A stretch of 64,000 nucleotides of DNA from Variovorax sp. ZS18.2.2 (GCF_024701975.1 NZ_JANLNM010000015.1:1-64000), one strand, 5' to 3'; shown: positions 1 through 9,238, counted from the stretch's first letter. Program-made: numbers and translations. Notes: generated from the letters alone by a model not told the origin.

Positions 1-2
1 GC

Positions 3-2345
3 CAGACGCTGCGCGCGCAGACCGAGGCCATCTTCAACGACTACGGCGTGCTGCCCAAGTGGGAGTGGTTCGTGCGCGGCGAAGACACGCCCCACACGAT
101 GGCCGTGCAGGGCGGCGGCGCCGGCGGCGAGAGCGACCACAACTACCTGCACCGGCGCTGGGAGGCCGCGGGCTACAGCTACTGGTACGAACATTCGGCC
201 GAAGGCCACACCCTCAACCTGTGCGACGACAGCACCCTTGCCAAGGCCGTGGACGGTTCGTCCCCGGAGATTCGGTTCCAGAACGAAGGCGGCGCCCAGG
301 AGGAAGATGCCATCGGCCAGTGGAGCGCGGTGCGCGAGTTGGTCTCGGCGCAAACGGCCGTCAGCGCCTTCGACTTCAAGAGCCCGCGCCCGCAGCACGC
401 AGAGATGCCCAGCAGCAACCAGCAGGGCGACGTACCTCAGCTCGAAGTGCACGAGTACGGTGGCGCACGTCACTTCAAGACCAGCCGTGAGGGCGATGCG
501 CGTGCCCGGTTACGCATCGAGGAGATTGAAGCCCACGGCAAGCACTTCGAGGCCCAGGGCAACAACCGCTTCGTGCTGCCCGGTCGCTACTTTCGGCTGG
601 CGGACCATTTCGGGCGCACGCAGGGCGATGGCCCCGAAAGCGAATTCCTCATCCTCTCGGTGGAGCACCGCGCGAAAAACAACTACCTGCAGGAGCCCGG
701 CACGGCCGCCGCGGAGGCAGGCAGGCCGAACGGCTCGCGGGCCGAATACAGGAACAACTTCACCTGCAGCCGCCGCTTCGTGGCGTGGATGCCGGGGCGA
801 GGTTTTCACAGCGCCGAGCAACGTGTACTCGCGCCGCAGACGGCCACCGTGGTCGGGCCGGCCAGCGAGGGCAGCATCCACACCGACGAGTACGACCGGA
901 TAAGGGTCCAATTCCATTGGGACCGCGAAGGCCAGAACGACGAGAAGAGCTCGGCCTGGGTGCGGGTGATGAGCAACTGGGCCGGTGGAGAGACCGGCAT
1001 GGTGTCCATTCCCCGTGTCGGCTCGGAGGTGGTGGTGCTGTGCCTGGACGGCAACCCCGACCATCCGGTTGTGATGGGTGTGGTCTACAACGCGCAGCGC
1101 ATGCCGCCGTGGTCGCTGCCGGGGCAGAAGGCGCTCATGGGCCTGCGCAGCCGTGAGCTCGCCGAAGGTTCGGGCAACGAGCCTGGCGGCAAGAGCAATC
1201 ACCTTCTTCTGGATGACACGCAGGGCAAGATTCAGGCGCAACTCAAGAGCGACCACGACAGCACCAGCCTGAGCCTGGGCCATATCGCGCGGATCGAAGA
1301 CAACGCGGGACGCAAAGACCTGCGCGGCCAGGGCTTCGAGCTCAGGACAGATGGCCATGGTGCGATACGCGCCAAGGACGGCCTGCTCATCAGCACCGAA
1401 GCCCGCCCCAACGCACAGGCGCACATCACCGACATGGGCGAGACCGTGCAGCGCCTGACGCAGGGGCGCGATCTGCACGAGGGCCTGAGCGAGGCGGCGA
1501 AGCAGGCCAAGGCGCACGAAGCCGGCGATCAGGACGAGGTGGCCAATAGCCTGAAGGCGCAGAACGATGCGATCAAGGGCACGGGCGGCAACAAGGCCGA
1601 GGGCGACTTCCCCGAACTTGGCGAGCCGCATCTGGTGCTCGCCAGTCCAGCGGGCATCGAGACCGCGACCGCAGCTTCGACCCACATCGCAAGCGACCAG
1701 CACGTCGCGCTCACCAGCGGAGCGCACACCAGCATCGCGGCCGGCAAGAGCTTGCTGGTAAGCGCCGGGGAGGCCGTGCGGATCGCAGCCTTCGAGAAGG
1801 GTATGCGGCTCATCGCGGCCAACTCGAACATCGACATCTCGGCGTTGAAGAACTCTATCAACATCCTGGCCAAGCTGGACGTGAAGGTCGAGGCCAACAA
1901 GATCATGATCACGGCGAAGGAAGAGGTTCTTATCAATGGCGGCACCAGCTACACGCGCTGGAATGCGAGTGGCATCGAGAGCGGCACCAACGGTATCTGG
2001 CGAGAGCATGCGGCCGTGCACAGCCTAGTGGGACCCAAGGAGATGCCCTTGACGGTGCCAGATTTCATTGGGGGGCCGTGCCGCGAATTCTTCATCCTTC
2101 ACGATGACAAAGGTCAGCCGATACCCGACCACCCCTACGAAATCCATCTGCGGGACGCGCTCTTCGCACGCGGGCGTACCGACACCCAGGGCCGCACGCA
2201 ACCAGTCAACACAGAGGTCGCCACGCCGGTGACGGCCGCTGCGCTGCCCAAGGACGACGACCTGATGTTCATCCAGGCCAGTTACTGGGATGGCCAGGTG
2301 CCCTACGAGCTCGACTTCTTCAAAGATGCCGGCAAGGAAGTCTAG
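3..2345 (+). CDS. vgrG: Type VI secretion spike protein VgrG (5' partial)
   Basis: The frame is already open at the first bases, so the true start lies upstream of the window. It encodes most of a VgrG/TssI, the trimeric spike that tips the type VI needle and carries effectors out of the cell. In order one sees the end of the gp27-like base, a gp5-like OB fold at about bases 840-1090 (VRVMSNWAGGETGMVSIPRV, then GSEVVVLCLDGNP), a DUF2345 needle extension at about 1620-2010, and a C-terminal extension at about 2060-2330 (GQPIPDHPYEIHL, GRTDTQGRTQPV) resembling a transthyretin-like sandwich. Such tails often bind cargo; that role here is inference. The two genes directly downstream look like its effector and immunity pair. 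The family call is firm; which effector it carries is inferred from position. Confidence 0.95.
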   Translation, partial: QTLRAQTEAIFNDYGVLPKWEWFVRGEDTPHTMAVQGGGAGGESDHNYLHRRWEAAGYSYWYEHSAEGHTLNLCDDSTLAKAVDGSSPEIRFQNEGGAQEEDAIGQWSAVRELVSAQTAVSAFDFKSPRPQHAEMPSSNQQGDVPQLEVHEYGGARHFKTSREGDARARLRIEEIEAHGKHFEAQGNNRFVLPGRYFRLADHFGRTQGDGPESEFLILSVEHRAKNNYLQEPGTAAAEAGRPNGSRAEYRNNFTCSRRFVAWMPGRGFHSAEQRVLAPQTATVVGPASEGSIHTDEYDRIRVQFHWDREGQNDEKSSAWVRVMSNWAGGETGMVSIPRVGSEVVVLCLDGNPDHPVVMGVVYNAQRMPPWSLPGQKALMGLRSRELAEGSGNEPGGKSNHLLLDDTQGKIQAQLKSDHDSTSLSLGHIARIEDNAGRKDLRGQGFELRTDGHGAIRAKDGLLISTEARPNAQAHITDMGETVQRLTQGRDLHEGLSEAAKQAKAHEAGDQDEVANSLKAQNDAIKGTGGNKAEGDFPELGEPHLVLASPAGIETATAASTHIASDQHVALTSGAHTSIAAGKSLLVSAGEAVRIAAFEKGMRLIAANSNIDISALKNSINILAKLDVKVEANKIMITAKEEVLINGGTSYTRWNASGIESGTNGIWREHAAVHSLVGPKEMPLTVPDFIGGPCREFFILHDDKGQPIPDHPYEIHLRDALFARGRTDTQGRTQPVNTEVATPVTAAALPKDDDLMFIQASYWDGQVPYELDFFKDAGKEV

Positions 2346-2372
2346 CCAGCCGCGACGACTCCCACCGAGAAC

Positions 2373-3722
2373 ATGGCCACAAATCCACCGCCCAAGACAA
2401 CCTCACCGAATGCGACGCCAGGGCGCGGCAGCACCACGCGCCCCAACACCGAGGGCGCCGTGCTGCCGGTCACCAACCCGTTGGACTTGTGGTACTTGTG
2501 CCAGAAGGCCAGCTATGCCGAGAAGTTTCCGCTGAGGAACTCCAAGGGCACACCCATGTACCAGCGCACGGTTACGCAGTGGATTCGCATGGACGGCGCT
2601 TTTTTTAACTGGCACTTCCCGTACTACGGCGAGGTGGGTTTTGATATGACGCGCAGCCCGCCACAGGCCATCATGAGCATGAAGGAGCCCGACCGGCCCA
2701 GCCGCATGCCGCTGAGTCAGTACGAGTATCTGGTCGACAACTACTCACTGCTGCGCAAGTTGCACGGGCAGGGCAGCGTTGGCCTGATGGATCTGATTTT
2801 GACCAAGCAGTATCTTGAAGACAACCTCGCGCCCGAGGACTTCGAGCGCGTCAACCAGATGGTGGAGATTGCACGCACCAACTACATTGGTGAGAAAAAA
2901 GTGACTCTGGATGAGCGCATCAAGGGCCGTCGCAAGATTCGCGGCCTGCTGCGAATTCCCGACGTGATTCGAGTCCACGACTGGTCTATCACTGGCACTG
3001 CACGTTTCGCACCGGGCAATCTTGCCTTTGTGATCGAGATGAAGTTCGGAGAGGATCGCCTAAGTGAAAGGCAGGCTCGCGACTATCTCAGAATTGCCAG
3101 CGGAGACAAACTCAAATTCCGCCTTCTCAGTACCAGCGTCTGCAAGGTCGAAAGCCGTCGACGCCGAGAATGGCTGGAGAAGGCGCGCAACACCGAGCCG
3201 GTGTTCAAGAGCGTGCGTGTGAGTGGCCCACCCGTGACGACGCGCCTGATGGCCCTGCAGGATTCCGCCGCTGAGTGGGCGCTGCTGGTCTATGAGATTG
3301 AGCAGGAGCATGGGAAGGTGCGCCGCATCCTGGAGCCGCCGCCGCTTCCGGCCGGCACGCCGGTCATGCGTGCCTGGGATCCGGCTGAAGATAGACGAAT
3401 TCAGGAACAGAAGCGGCGTGGAGTGGCCAGTATCGAGTTGGCGTTGAATGCGCCCCTGGCAGCTGCAGCAGCGGGCACCGCTGTTGCGGGGACCATACTT
3501 CTGGCGGGTGGCGCCGGCTTGGGGGAAGGCGTGACCGTGGTAGTAACGCAGACCGGCAAGGTGATCCAATTTCCAGCGGGGCGCATCGCGGTTGGCGCTG
3601 CCGCCGCCAACTCGGCCATCTACCAAGCGGCGGCGGCCCCTATGCCATCGGACACTCCAGACGTATCGAGAGAGCCCTATGACTTCAATGCGCCCCATTC
3701 GCTGGTCTACATCGAAGGGTAG
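2373..3722 (+). CDS. Putative type VI nuclease effector with VRR-NUC domain
   Basis: A 449-residue protein that starts 27 bases after vgrG. The central part has a PD-(D/E)xK layout typical of VRR-NUC nucleases: RIPDVIR at 194-200, then IEMKF at 221-225 and LSERQARDYL around 230-239, giving D197, E222, K224 and Q234 as likely active-site residues. The N-terminus is proline/threonine rich, and residues about 370-425 are a glycine/alanine-rich hydrophobic stretch that could aid membrane passage. No signal peptide is seen, as expected for VgrG-delivered cargo. The next gene is a TsiV-type protein, the known immunity family for VRR-NUC effectors, which supports the call. The target is presumably DNA of a competing cell. 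It is not tightly similar to anything I can name. Confidence 0.72.
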   Translation: MATNPPPKTTSPNATPGRGSTTRPNTEGAVLPVTNPLDLWYLCQKASYAEKFPLRNSKGTPMYQRTVTQWIRMDGAFFNWHFPYYGEVGFDMTRSPPQAIMSMKEPDRPSRMPLSQYEYLVDNYSLLRKLHGQGSVGLMDLILTKQYLEDNLAPEDFERVNQMVEIARTNYIGEKKVTLDERIKGRRKIRGLLRIPDVIRVHDWSITGTARFAPGNLAFVIEMKFGEDRLSERQARDYLRIASGDKLKFRLLSTSVCKVESRRRREWLEKARNTEPVFKSVRVSGPPVTTRLMALQDSAAEWALLVYEIEQEHGKVRRILEPPPLPAGTPVMRAWDPAEDRRIQEQKRRGVASIELALNAPLAAAAAGTAVAGTILLAGGAGLGEGVTVVVTQTGKVIQFPAGRIAVGAAAANSAIYQAAAAPMPSDTPDVSREPYDFNAPHSLVYIEG

Positions 3723-3759
3723 ACCACAGTCAATCCGTTGACAGATCGTACACAGCACC

Positions 3760-4887
3760 ATGAACGAAACAACATCCCCCGAACAGCAGTGGGCGCAATG
3801 GAAGGAAGCCTGGGAGGCCGCAGCCTGGCATTTCACCTACATGGATGAAGATCAAAAGGACAAGGCCGTGCTGCAGGGCGGATTGGTCGCGATCTTCTAC
3901 TTCATCGATGCGGCCCAGCCGCGCAAGCGACGGGCGCTGGCCGAGATCATGCTGAAGTTTCATGAGCAATACGGGCCGCACCTCAAGTGGGGAACCTTCG
4001 GCGAACCCGTCAAGGCTCAGCCCTACAGCGCCGGTAAGTTCATGGAGTGCGTCGGGTATGTGACCCAGGAGGACATAGACAACTCGGTGGAATTCACCTG
4101 GTCTTCGGGGGATGGATTCGACTTCGTGGGGAGCTACCAGATAGGTGGGTTTTCGGATGCCGGCTGGTCTGAAAACGTGCACCAGGGCACTAGCTATTTG
4201 CGCATCCACCTGCCAGTGGTGACGCTCGAAGGTGGTCGCCGCTCGCGATTCATGGATTGGATGGTGGAAAGCGCTGCGTTGTTGCAACCAGTGAATGGTT
4301 ACGCGGGTCTGGGCTTCCAGCGCAGTTACGAGGGTGATCGCTATGAGCACTTGGAGTTCGAACACGCGGGTGATTTCAAGGGACTAGACGTGGGGAGCCC
4401 TTTGGGTCTGGATGAAGTACGCGACGGCATCAAATCGATCAACTGGCTGACCTTCCTGAGCAACGCGATGCTGCCGCCGTTGGGCGGGAAGGCCGGGCTG
4501 CAGGCGCGCATGGCCGAGGTCAACCGGCTGCTGCGCGTGCAGGCCGAGAATGAGGGCAAAGAGGGTGCGGGCCAGAACGTCGCCTTTTCCGAGCAACTCA
4601 CCCTGCACCCCTACGAGGGCGGCGTGATGGTGCAGGCTGGCGAGTGGCCGCAACTGGGTTGGGTGGACCGCGAACCTTACCCACCGGCTTACGTCGCTGC
4701 CAACTACCTGCTGCGCCCGGCCCGCGTGAGCGACATCGGGGGCCTGCACTACGGCTCGGTCGCGGGGGAGGTGCGTTTTGACAAGCACACCTCGAATGTG
4801 TGGCTGCGTCGCTTCGACGGGGCTGAGCCCTCCGTTCTTGGACTCGAGCCCGCAGCGTCGGGTGATCGGCCAGTAACCAAGGATTGA
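3760..4887 (+). CDS. TsiV/DUF3396-family immunity protein
   Basis: A 375-residue protein without signal peptide or membrane segment. Its composition and landmarks fit the DUF3396 family, now named TsiV, whose members protect the producing cell from VRR-NUC type VI effectors: an aromatic N-terminal half (AAWHFTYMDEDQ, LVAIFYFIDAAQPRKRRALA), a central GYAGLGFQRSYEGDRYEHLE segment, and a C-terminal VMVQAGEWPQLG stretch. It follows the putative nuclease gene by 37 bases in the same direction, the classic effector-immunity order. It probably binds and blocks the nuclease in the cytoplasm. The family assignment is from recall and the partner relation from gene order. Confidence 0.75.
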   Translation: MNETTSPEQQWAQWKEAWEAAAWHFTYMDEDQKDKAVLQGGLVAIFYFIDAAQPRKRRALAEIMLKFHEQYGPHLKWGTFGEPVKAQPYSAGKFMECVGYVTQEDIDNSVEFTWSSGDGFDFVGSYQIGGFSDAGWSENVHQGTSYLRIHLPVVTLEGGRRSRFMDWMVESAALLQPVNGYAGLGFQRSYEGDRYEHLEFEHAGDFKGLDVGSPLGLDEVRDGIKSINWLTFLSNAMLPPLGGKAGLQARMAEVNRLLRVQAENEGKEGAGQNVAFSEQLTLHPYEGGVMVQAGEWPQLGWVDREPYPPAYVAANYLLRPARVSDIGGLHYGSVAGEVRFDKHTSNVWLRRFDGAEPSVLGLEPAASGDRPVTKD

Positions 4888-5049
4888 CCTTACAGTCAGG
4901 CCGGCTCAGTCGGCGGGCCACAGACTTTGCGTAAACAGCTCACGAGGGCGAGCGGCCACATACACGGCAGCGGAATTGCGAAAGGTAGTCATCGTGCACT
5001 GAGGCATCGTGTCCCCGCGCAAGGAGACTGGCCGCCATCATGATGGGGC
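4888..5049. other. Convergent intergenic region between the VgrG cluster and the ICE replication module
   Basis: This 162-base gap separates plus-strand type VI genes from the minus-strand replication module. It contains a short GC-rich inverted stretch near 4899-4919 (GGCCGGC ... GCGGGCC) without a clear T run, so a terminator is possible but weak. No direct repeat, tRNA fragment or integrase is seen, so I cannot say whether the element boundary falls here. Confidence 0.4.
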
Positions 5050-7110
5050 CTACCCAAGCATTGACGATTTGACGGCATCCACCACTTCTTCCTCCGTCGT
5101 GCGCTTGTTGGCCAACAGCTGCCACACGCCATCATCGATCGTCTTCGGCACCAGCGGCACGATCACGAACACATCGCGCTTCTGCCCCAACCGGTAAGCC
5201 CGGTCCTCGGCCTGGCGCATCAGGGCCGGCGTCCACGGCAGCGAAGCGAAGATCACATAGTTCGCGGCCGTCAACGTGATGCCGACGCCGGCGGCCGACG
5301 TCGTGCCGATGAACACCGTCGCACTCGCATCGTTCTGAAAACTGTCGATCGCCTTTTGCCGCTTGGCGGCGCTGTCAGCGCCCACCAGGCTCACGCAGCC
5401 CACGCCCATGGCTGCGAACGCGCTCTTGAGCGTCTCCACCGTGGCCATGTACTCGCAGAACACGATGATCTTGTCACCCTCGGAGAGGCTCTCCACCGTC
5501 TCGACAATGAAGGGCGTTTTCAAGGCCTCCAGTGCGCGGCGCAGCTTCGTGATCTTGGGCATGGCCATAAGGCTCATGTCCTGCAAGATTTCGTTGTATG
5601 CCCCCAGGCCTTCGGCCGGCGATATGTACCGCTCCTGTCGGTGCTTCTGTCCCAGATCCTTCAGCACCGACTTGCTGCGCCGAAGCATCCAGCCCTTGAG
5701 CGCCGCGGCCAGCAGTGCCCGCTTTTCACTTGAGCCAGAGAAGGTCTTGCGGAACTCCGAGAGCTCCATCTGTCCCAGGTGATGCCCCGTGATGCGCAGC
5801 AGCGTGTGCATCTCGATTTCCCGGTTCAGTAGAGGCGTGCCCGTGACCACGTAGCGCCGAGGAATGCGCGCACCCAGCAGGAACACATTGCGCGTGCGAC
5901 CCGAGTCGTATTCCTTCAGGTAGTGCGCCTCGTCGACCGCCATGACATCGAAGGCGAGTTGAGGTTCACGCACCAAGCCGCCCAGGCGCTCGTAGTTGCC
6001 GATCACCCACTGGCAGGCGTGCAAGGTCGACATCCGATCCTCGCCCACGAAGCCCACCGTGGCCTGCGGGTAGATCAAGCGGATCTCGCGCTCCCAGTTG
6101 ATCCGAAGCGAGGCAGGGCAGACGATCAGCACCCGGCCACTGCTGCCCATGAGCGCCCGGATCTCATCCGCCATCGTGCGCGTGCCCACTACCACCTGAC
6201 GACTCTTGCCCAGGCCCATGTCGTCGCCCAGACACGCACCCGACTGTCGCAGCAGATGGGCCACGCCGGTGGCCTGGTAATCGCGCAGGGTGCCGTCCTC
6301 GACCAGGCGGGCAAGGGCAGGGCGGTCGAACGCGAGATCTTCCTCCCGGTCCAGGTCGGTCGAGAAGAACCCTGTGCCTTCGTCCTTTGTTTCACCGCTG
6401 ACAGATGGGGGCGGTGCGGCCGGCACCTGGATCGGCGAAGCCGAGGACGTGGCGCCCGTGAGGTTTTCGAGCACGACCGGCTGCTCGTGCACGAAGACGT
6501 ATTCCGGCGCTATGCCGGCGACTTCGCGCAGCCGGGCCATGATGGCCTCGGGCTCGCCTTGCACCTGCCAGGCGGCCGCGTGCTTGTGAAAATATCCCCC
6601 CATCGCGCGCATGGCGGACACGCACAGCGTGTCGAACTGGAAGCTCACTGCGAAGCGACCGCGCTGCAGCTCGCCGCGCGCGAGCGGGAAGATCTGCACG
6701 TCCAGCAGCTGGGTGAAGAAGTCCGCCTCGAGCGCCGCCGGTGCCATGGCCGCGCGCAGCATGCCCGGCACGTCCTCCAGGTCGACGAACTGTCCGGCGT
6801 AGGCACGCGCGATGCAGGCCTGGACCATGGATGGCTGGCCCGCGGGCAGTACCCACATGCGCCGCGGCCCGAACCACCAGCCGCCCTCGGTGGCCAGCGG
6901 GCGCTTCGCATCGGGAACGTTGATCACCTGCAGGCCACAGCGGTAGCCATCGGCCACGGCTTTCACCAGCAGTTCCGGCGGGCGCAATGAGACAGGTTGG
7001 AGCAAGACGGGTGGAGGGGGCAGGGCGGTCATGATGCGGCTTTGGGGGGCGTCGACATTCACGCCGACATCGACATCGACATCGATCACGCGCGCGCAGG
7101 ACGCCTCCAT
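5050..7110 (-). CDS. SNF2-family DEAD/DEAH helicase
   Basis: A 686-residue protein. Residues 275-690 form a complete two-lobe SNF2-type ATPase: entry motif LRDYQATGVAHLL, Walker A GDDMGLGKS at 295-303, DEAH at 393-396, TGTPLLNREIEMHTLLR, and a second lobe with DKIIVFCEYMATVETLKSAF and QAEDRAYRLGQKRDV. Residues about 70-200 (GGWWFGPRRMWVLP) look like a HARP/RP-type annealing-helicase domain as in SMARCAL1-like proteins; this is tentative. It is the last gene of the minus-strand replication module and may remodel DNA during excision or replication of the circle. The start at 7110 overlaps the upstream gene by 25 bases with AAAGG close to the ATG; a second ATG at 7032 is possible. The N-terminal DVDVDVGVNVD comes from a GACATC triplication. 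Confidence 0.88.
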   Translation of the reverse strand: MEASCARVIDVDVDVGVNVDAPQSRIMTALPPPPVLLQPVSLRPPELLVKAVADGYRCGLQVINVPDAKRPLATEGGWWFGPRRMWVLPAGQPSMVQACIARAYAGQFVDLEDVPGMLRAAMAPAALEADFFTQLLDVQIFPLARGELQRGRFAVSFQFDTLCVSAMRAMGGYFHKHAAAWQVQGEPEAIMARLREVAGIAPEYVFVHEQPVVLENLTGATSSASPIQVPAAPPPSVSGETKDEGTGFFSTDLDREEDLAFDRPALARLVEDGTLRDYQATGVAHLLRQSGACLGDDMGLGKSRQVVVGTRTMADEIRALMGSSGRVLIVCPASLRINWEREIRLIYPQATVGFVGEDRMSTLHACQWVIGNYERLGGLVREPQLAFDVMAVDEAHYLKEYDSGRTRNVFLLGARIPRRYVVTGTPLLNREIEMHTLLRITGHHLGQMELSEFRKTFSGSSEKRALLAAALKGWMLRRSKSVLKDLGQKHRQERYISPAEGLGAYNEILQDMSLMAMPKITKLRRALEALKTPFIVETVESLSEGDKIIVFCEYMATVETLKSAFAAMGVGCVSLVGADSAAKRQKAIDSFQNDASATVFIGTTSAAGVGITLTAANYVIFASLPWTPALMRQAEDRAYRLGQKRDVFVIVPLVPKTIDDGVWQLLANKRTTEEEVVDAVKSSMLG

Positions 7111-7481
7111 ACCTTTGCCAGCACCGGTTGGGCGTGGATCGCGCGCTGCACGGCGGTCATGGTTTCCCAGTCCTCTGGCGACTCCTGTGGTGCCGCGGAT
7201 GCACGCTCCCGCGCCGCCGCCAGCCGTTCATCGCCGGCCTGGGTGCGGCAGAAGAGAGCGGCTTCGCCGCGCGGTCCTTGTTCGTTGATGCGCTCGATAT
7301 AGCCGCGCCGTCGCAGGTACCCCGCGATGTTCATCAGCGTTCGCACGCCCAAGCCCGTGGCGCGGTCGATCTCCGCATAGGAGCTGCATGACCCGATGGA
7401 CGCGAGCACGAACAGCATCTGCGCGTCCCTGTCCATTCCGTTCATTGCGTAGCGTGTTCTTTTGCCCAAGATGTTTGCCAT
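7086..7481 (-). CDS. Small winged-helix DNA-binding protein
   Basis: About 131 residues from the ATG at 7481 (MANILGKRTRYAMNG). The core YAEIDRATGLGVRTLMNIAGYLRRRGYIERI is a clear winged helix-turn-helix of MarR type: recognition helix, then the wing following GYIERI. An upstream in-frame extension to 7805 exists but is low-complexity and lacks a ribosome site, so I reject it. Its 3' end overlaps the helicase gene, implying coupled translation. It probably regulates element genes, but the target is unknown. Confidence 0.72.
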   Translation of the reverse strand: MANILGKRTRYAMNGMDRDAQMLFVLASIGSCSSYAEIDRATGLGVRTLMNIAGYLRRRGYIERINEQGPRGEAALFCRTQAGDERLAAARERASAAPQESPEDWETMTAVQRAIHAQPVLAKVWRRPARA

Positions 7482-7612
7482 GGCTTTAGTCCTGTCCCAA
7501 GTCGAATGGTTCGCAGCCTGCGGGACAGTAGCCCCACCCGACCAGGCGCAGATTCCGCCCAAAGCTTCTGCGCGCCCGGTGCGGTGTCCGTGGTCAACCG
7601 ATGAATGGGTGT

Positions 7613-7852
7613 TCACGGCAAGTGCTTTGTGGCCAGCGCGGTGTGTGTCGACTGCATGGTTTGCGAGGTCGATTGATCTTGAAAAGTCGATTCCCCAAAA
7701 GCGCGCACCGAGTCGACTGCGTGCTCTTGTGCTCGGTACATCTTCTCGCCAAGGAACACCTCGGCGATCATCAATGCGAATGCCACAACCGCAAAACCAA
7801 TCCACAAGCCGAGATGCATCTCTGCGACGTTGGCACCGACGATTTCTGTCAT
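7613..7852 (-). CDS. Small single-span membrane protein
   Basis: A 79-residue protein with one strong hydrophobic segment at about residues 13-34 (LGLWIGFAVVAFALMIAEVF), then a charged and polar tail rich in Gln, Ser and Thr. The start lies one base after the stop of the preceding winged-helix gene, so the two are translationally coupled. I do not recognise a family. The pairing of a small DNA-binding protein with a small membrane protein is unusual enough to note. Confidence 0.6.
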   Translation of the reverse strand: MTEIVGANVAEMHLGLWIGFAVVAFALMIAEVFLGEKMYRAQEHAVDSVRAFGESTFQDQSTSQTMQSTHTALATKHLP

Positions 7853-7853
7853 A

Positions 7854-8153
7854 TCAATCTTCCTTCACATCGAAGAAGCGCTGGCCATTGCGAGTGATGC
7901 GCCGAACCTCACCCGAGGCGATCAACTGCAGCAAGGCTGAGTGGGTGGCTTCGGGCGACCATCCGGTCACTCTCACCAGGTTCTCGTAGCTCTCGGGCTC
8001 GAGCCGAAGCAGCTTGATTAGCACCTGCTGGTTCAGGATCTGCCTGTTCGGATGGACCGCATCCTGCGAAGAGCCGGAGTGCGCTTGGCCTGCAGCAGCG
8101 TTAAAGGAACCGGGTGGTGCAGGTTTTTCAGGTGCCGCGTTTTGATGAAGCAT
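7854..8153 (-). CDS. Small winged-helix protein
   Basis: A 99-residue protein. After a proline/glutamine-rich N-terminus, residues about 40-99 (VLIKLLRLEPESYENLVRVT, then WSPEATHSALLQLIASGEVR) form a typical winged-helix DNA-binding domain ending in RRITRNGQRFFDVKED. It directly precedes and is coupled to the small membrane protein gene. It is likely a local regulator in the replication module. There is no specific family match. Confidence 0.68.
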   Translation of the reverse strand: MLHQNAAPEKPAPPGSFNAAAGQAHSGSSQDAVHPNRQILNQQVLIKLLRLEPESYENLVRVTGWSPEATHSALLQLIASGEVRRITRNGQRFFDVKED

Positions 8154-8308
8154 TGGTGTTGAATCACGATCTCTGTTTTCGTGCCCATGAATCGGATGTT
8201 CGGGAAGTCATGCTGGCGACGTCCAAGTACTACGACACAGGCTCTTTGATGAACGACTGAAGCGACAAGGAGGGTGAGCAGCCGATGCGGATCTGGAGGC
8301 TGAAGGTC

Positions 8309-8632
8309 TTAGATCGCGTAGAACGCTTCCTTGCGCGCCTTCCATAGCGCGACGATGGCATCCAGCCGTTCCACACTCCAGACAACACGCATGAAGTCGC
8401 TGTTGGACGCATCGTCATAGGGAACGGCAACCGATGCCTGCCACGTGCCGTCGGGCTCCTGACTGAACGTGCCGATCCACGCGTAGCCAAGCGGAAACCG
8501 GTGATGGTCGGGCCGCTGCACCAACAGGTAGCCGGCCAGGCCGGCATGCTCGCCTGATTTGTTCACGACGATGGCGTATTTGCCATCGTCCAGCAGACGG
8601 ACGTCCGACTTGTCGTTCTGGGCTTGTCCCAT
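8309..8632 (-). CDS. Conserved-looking hypothetical protein downstream of ssb
   Basis: A 107-residue soluble protein (MGQAQNDKSDVRLLDDGKYA) with alternating hydrophobic strands and several aromatic residues (GYAWIGTFSQEPDGTWQASV), suggesting a small beta-rich fold. It starts 32 bases after the ssb stop in the same direction and so is probably co-transcribed with it. No function can be assigned. Between its stop and the next gene (8154-8308) nothing recognisable is seen. Confidence 0.65.
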   Translation of the reverse strand: MGQAQNDKSDVRLLDDGKYAIVVNKSGEHAGLAGYLLVQRPDHHRFPLGYAWIGTFSQEPDGTWQASVAVPYDDASNSDFMRVVWSVERLDAIVALWKARKEAFYAI

Positions 8633-8664
8633 GATCTGAAGCTCCCTCTTGACTCGAATATGCC

Positions 8665-9063
8665 TCAGGCGTCCTGCTCGGCGGATTCCTGACGCGCACG
8701 TGGCTGCGAGAACGTGATGTTCTCCACGCGCGAGAGTTGCAACGCCACATCCTCGGCCACAACCTTGATGACCTCGACTTCATTTTGGTCTTCGTCGTGA
8801 GCGGTGAACTCCCGTTCCTCGCCGATCACCAGAACCCGCGCACCCTTGCGCAAGAGCCGTGCCACATCCTTGGCCTTCTGGCCGTAGATCTCGACCTCGC
8901 GCCAGAAACCGCCCGTCTGCTCGATGTCGCCGTCGGCGTTCTGACCGTAGCGGCCGAACATGACGCGCATGTTGGCGACATCGAAGTCGCCGTTGCGCCC
9001 GGCCACGCGCTTGAGCGTGGGTGCATCGGCCAGATTGCCTTTGCCAATGAACAAGTTCTGCAT
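8665..9063 (-). CDS. ssb: Single-stranded DNA-binding protein, ICE type
   Basis: About 132 residues from the ATG at 9063, chosen because GGAG sits 9 bases upstream; a longer in-frame extension to 9315 is non-conserved in character. The OB fold is evident: FIGKGNLADAPTLKRVAG at the start, VANMRVMFGRYGQ, GFWREVEIYGQKAKDVARLL and KGARVLVIGEERE. The C-terminus (SAEQDA) is acidic but lacks the classical DDDIPF tip. It coats single-stranded DNA formed during transfer and replication. A position among DUF3158, TIGR03761 and STY4528 genes matches other PFGI-1-type elements. Confidence 0.88.
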   Translation of the reverse strand: MQNLFIGKGNLADAPTLKRVAGRNGDFDVANMRVMFGRYGQNADGDIEQTGGFWREVEIYGQKAKDVARLLRKGARVLVIGEEREFTAHDEDQNEVEVIKVVAEDVALQLSRVENITFSQPRARQESAEQDA

Positions 9064-9238
9064 GTTGTGTAACTCCACGGTGCGGGGGTTGAAACGCGGG
9101 GCCTGGCTGCACCAGTTCCTGGCCTGCGGAATGCGAGGTTCAAAAAGTGTGCGAGGACCTCTCATCGCACGAATGTTGTGTGGGTGGCGGCGTACGGCCT
9201 GCATCAGCGTCTGGAATGATGGAAGCGATCGCATCACA

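Noticed and set aside
510..2021. Long 503-residue minus-strand frame across vgrG
   Set aside because: It is the complement shadow of a highly conserved VgrG; composition is Arg/Leu/His-rich without domain features.
4940..5125. 61-residue minus-strand frame between the type VI cluster and the helicase
   Set aside because: Very short, overlaps the helicase end and has no ribosome site or domain.
5923..6990. 355-residue plus-strand frame opposite the helicase
   Set aside because: His/Arg-rich antisense frame over clear SNF2 helicase motifs.
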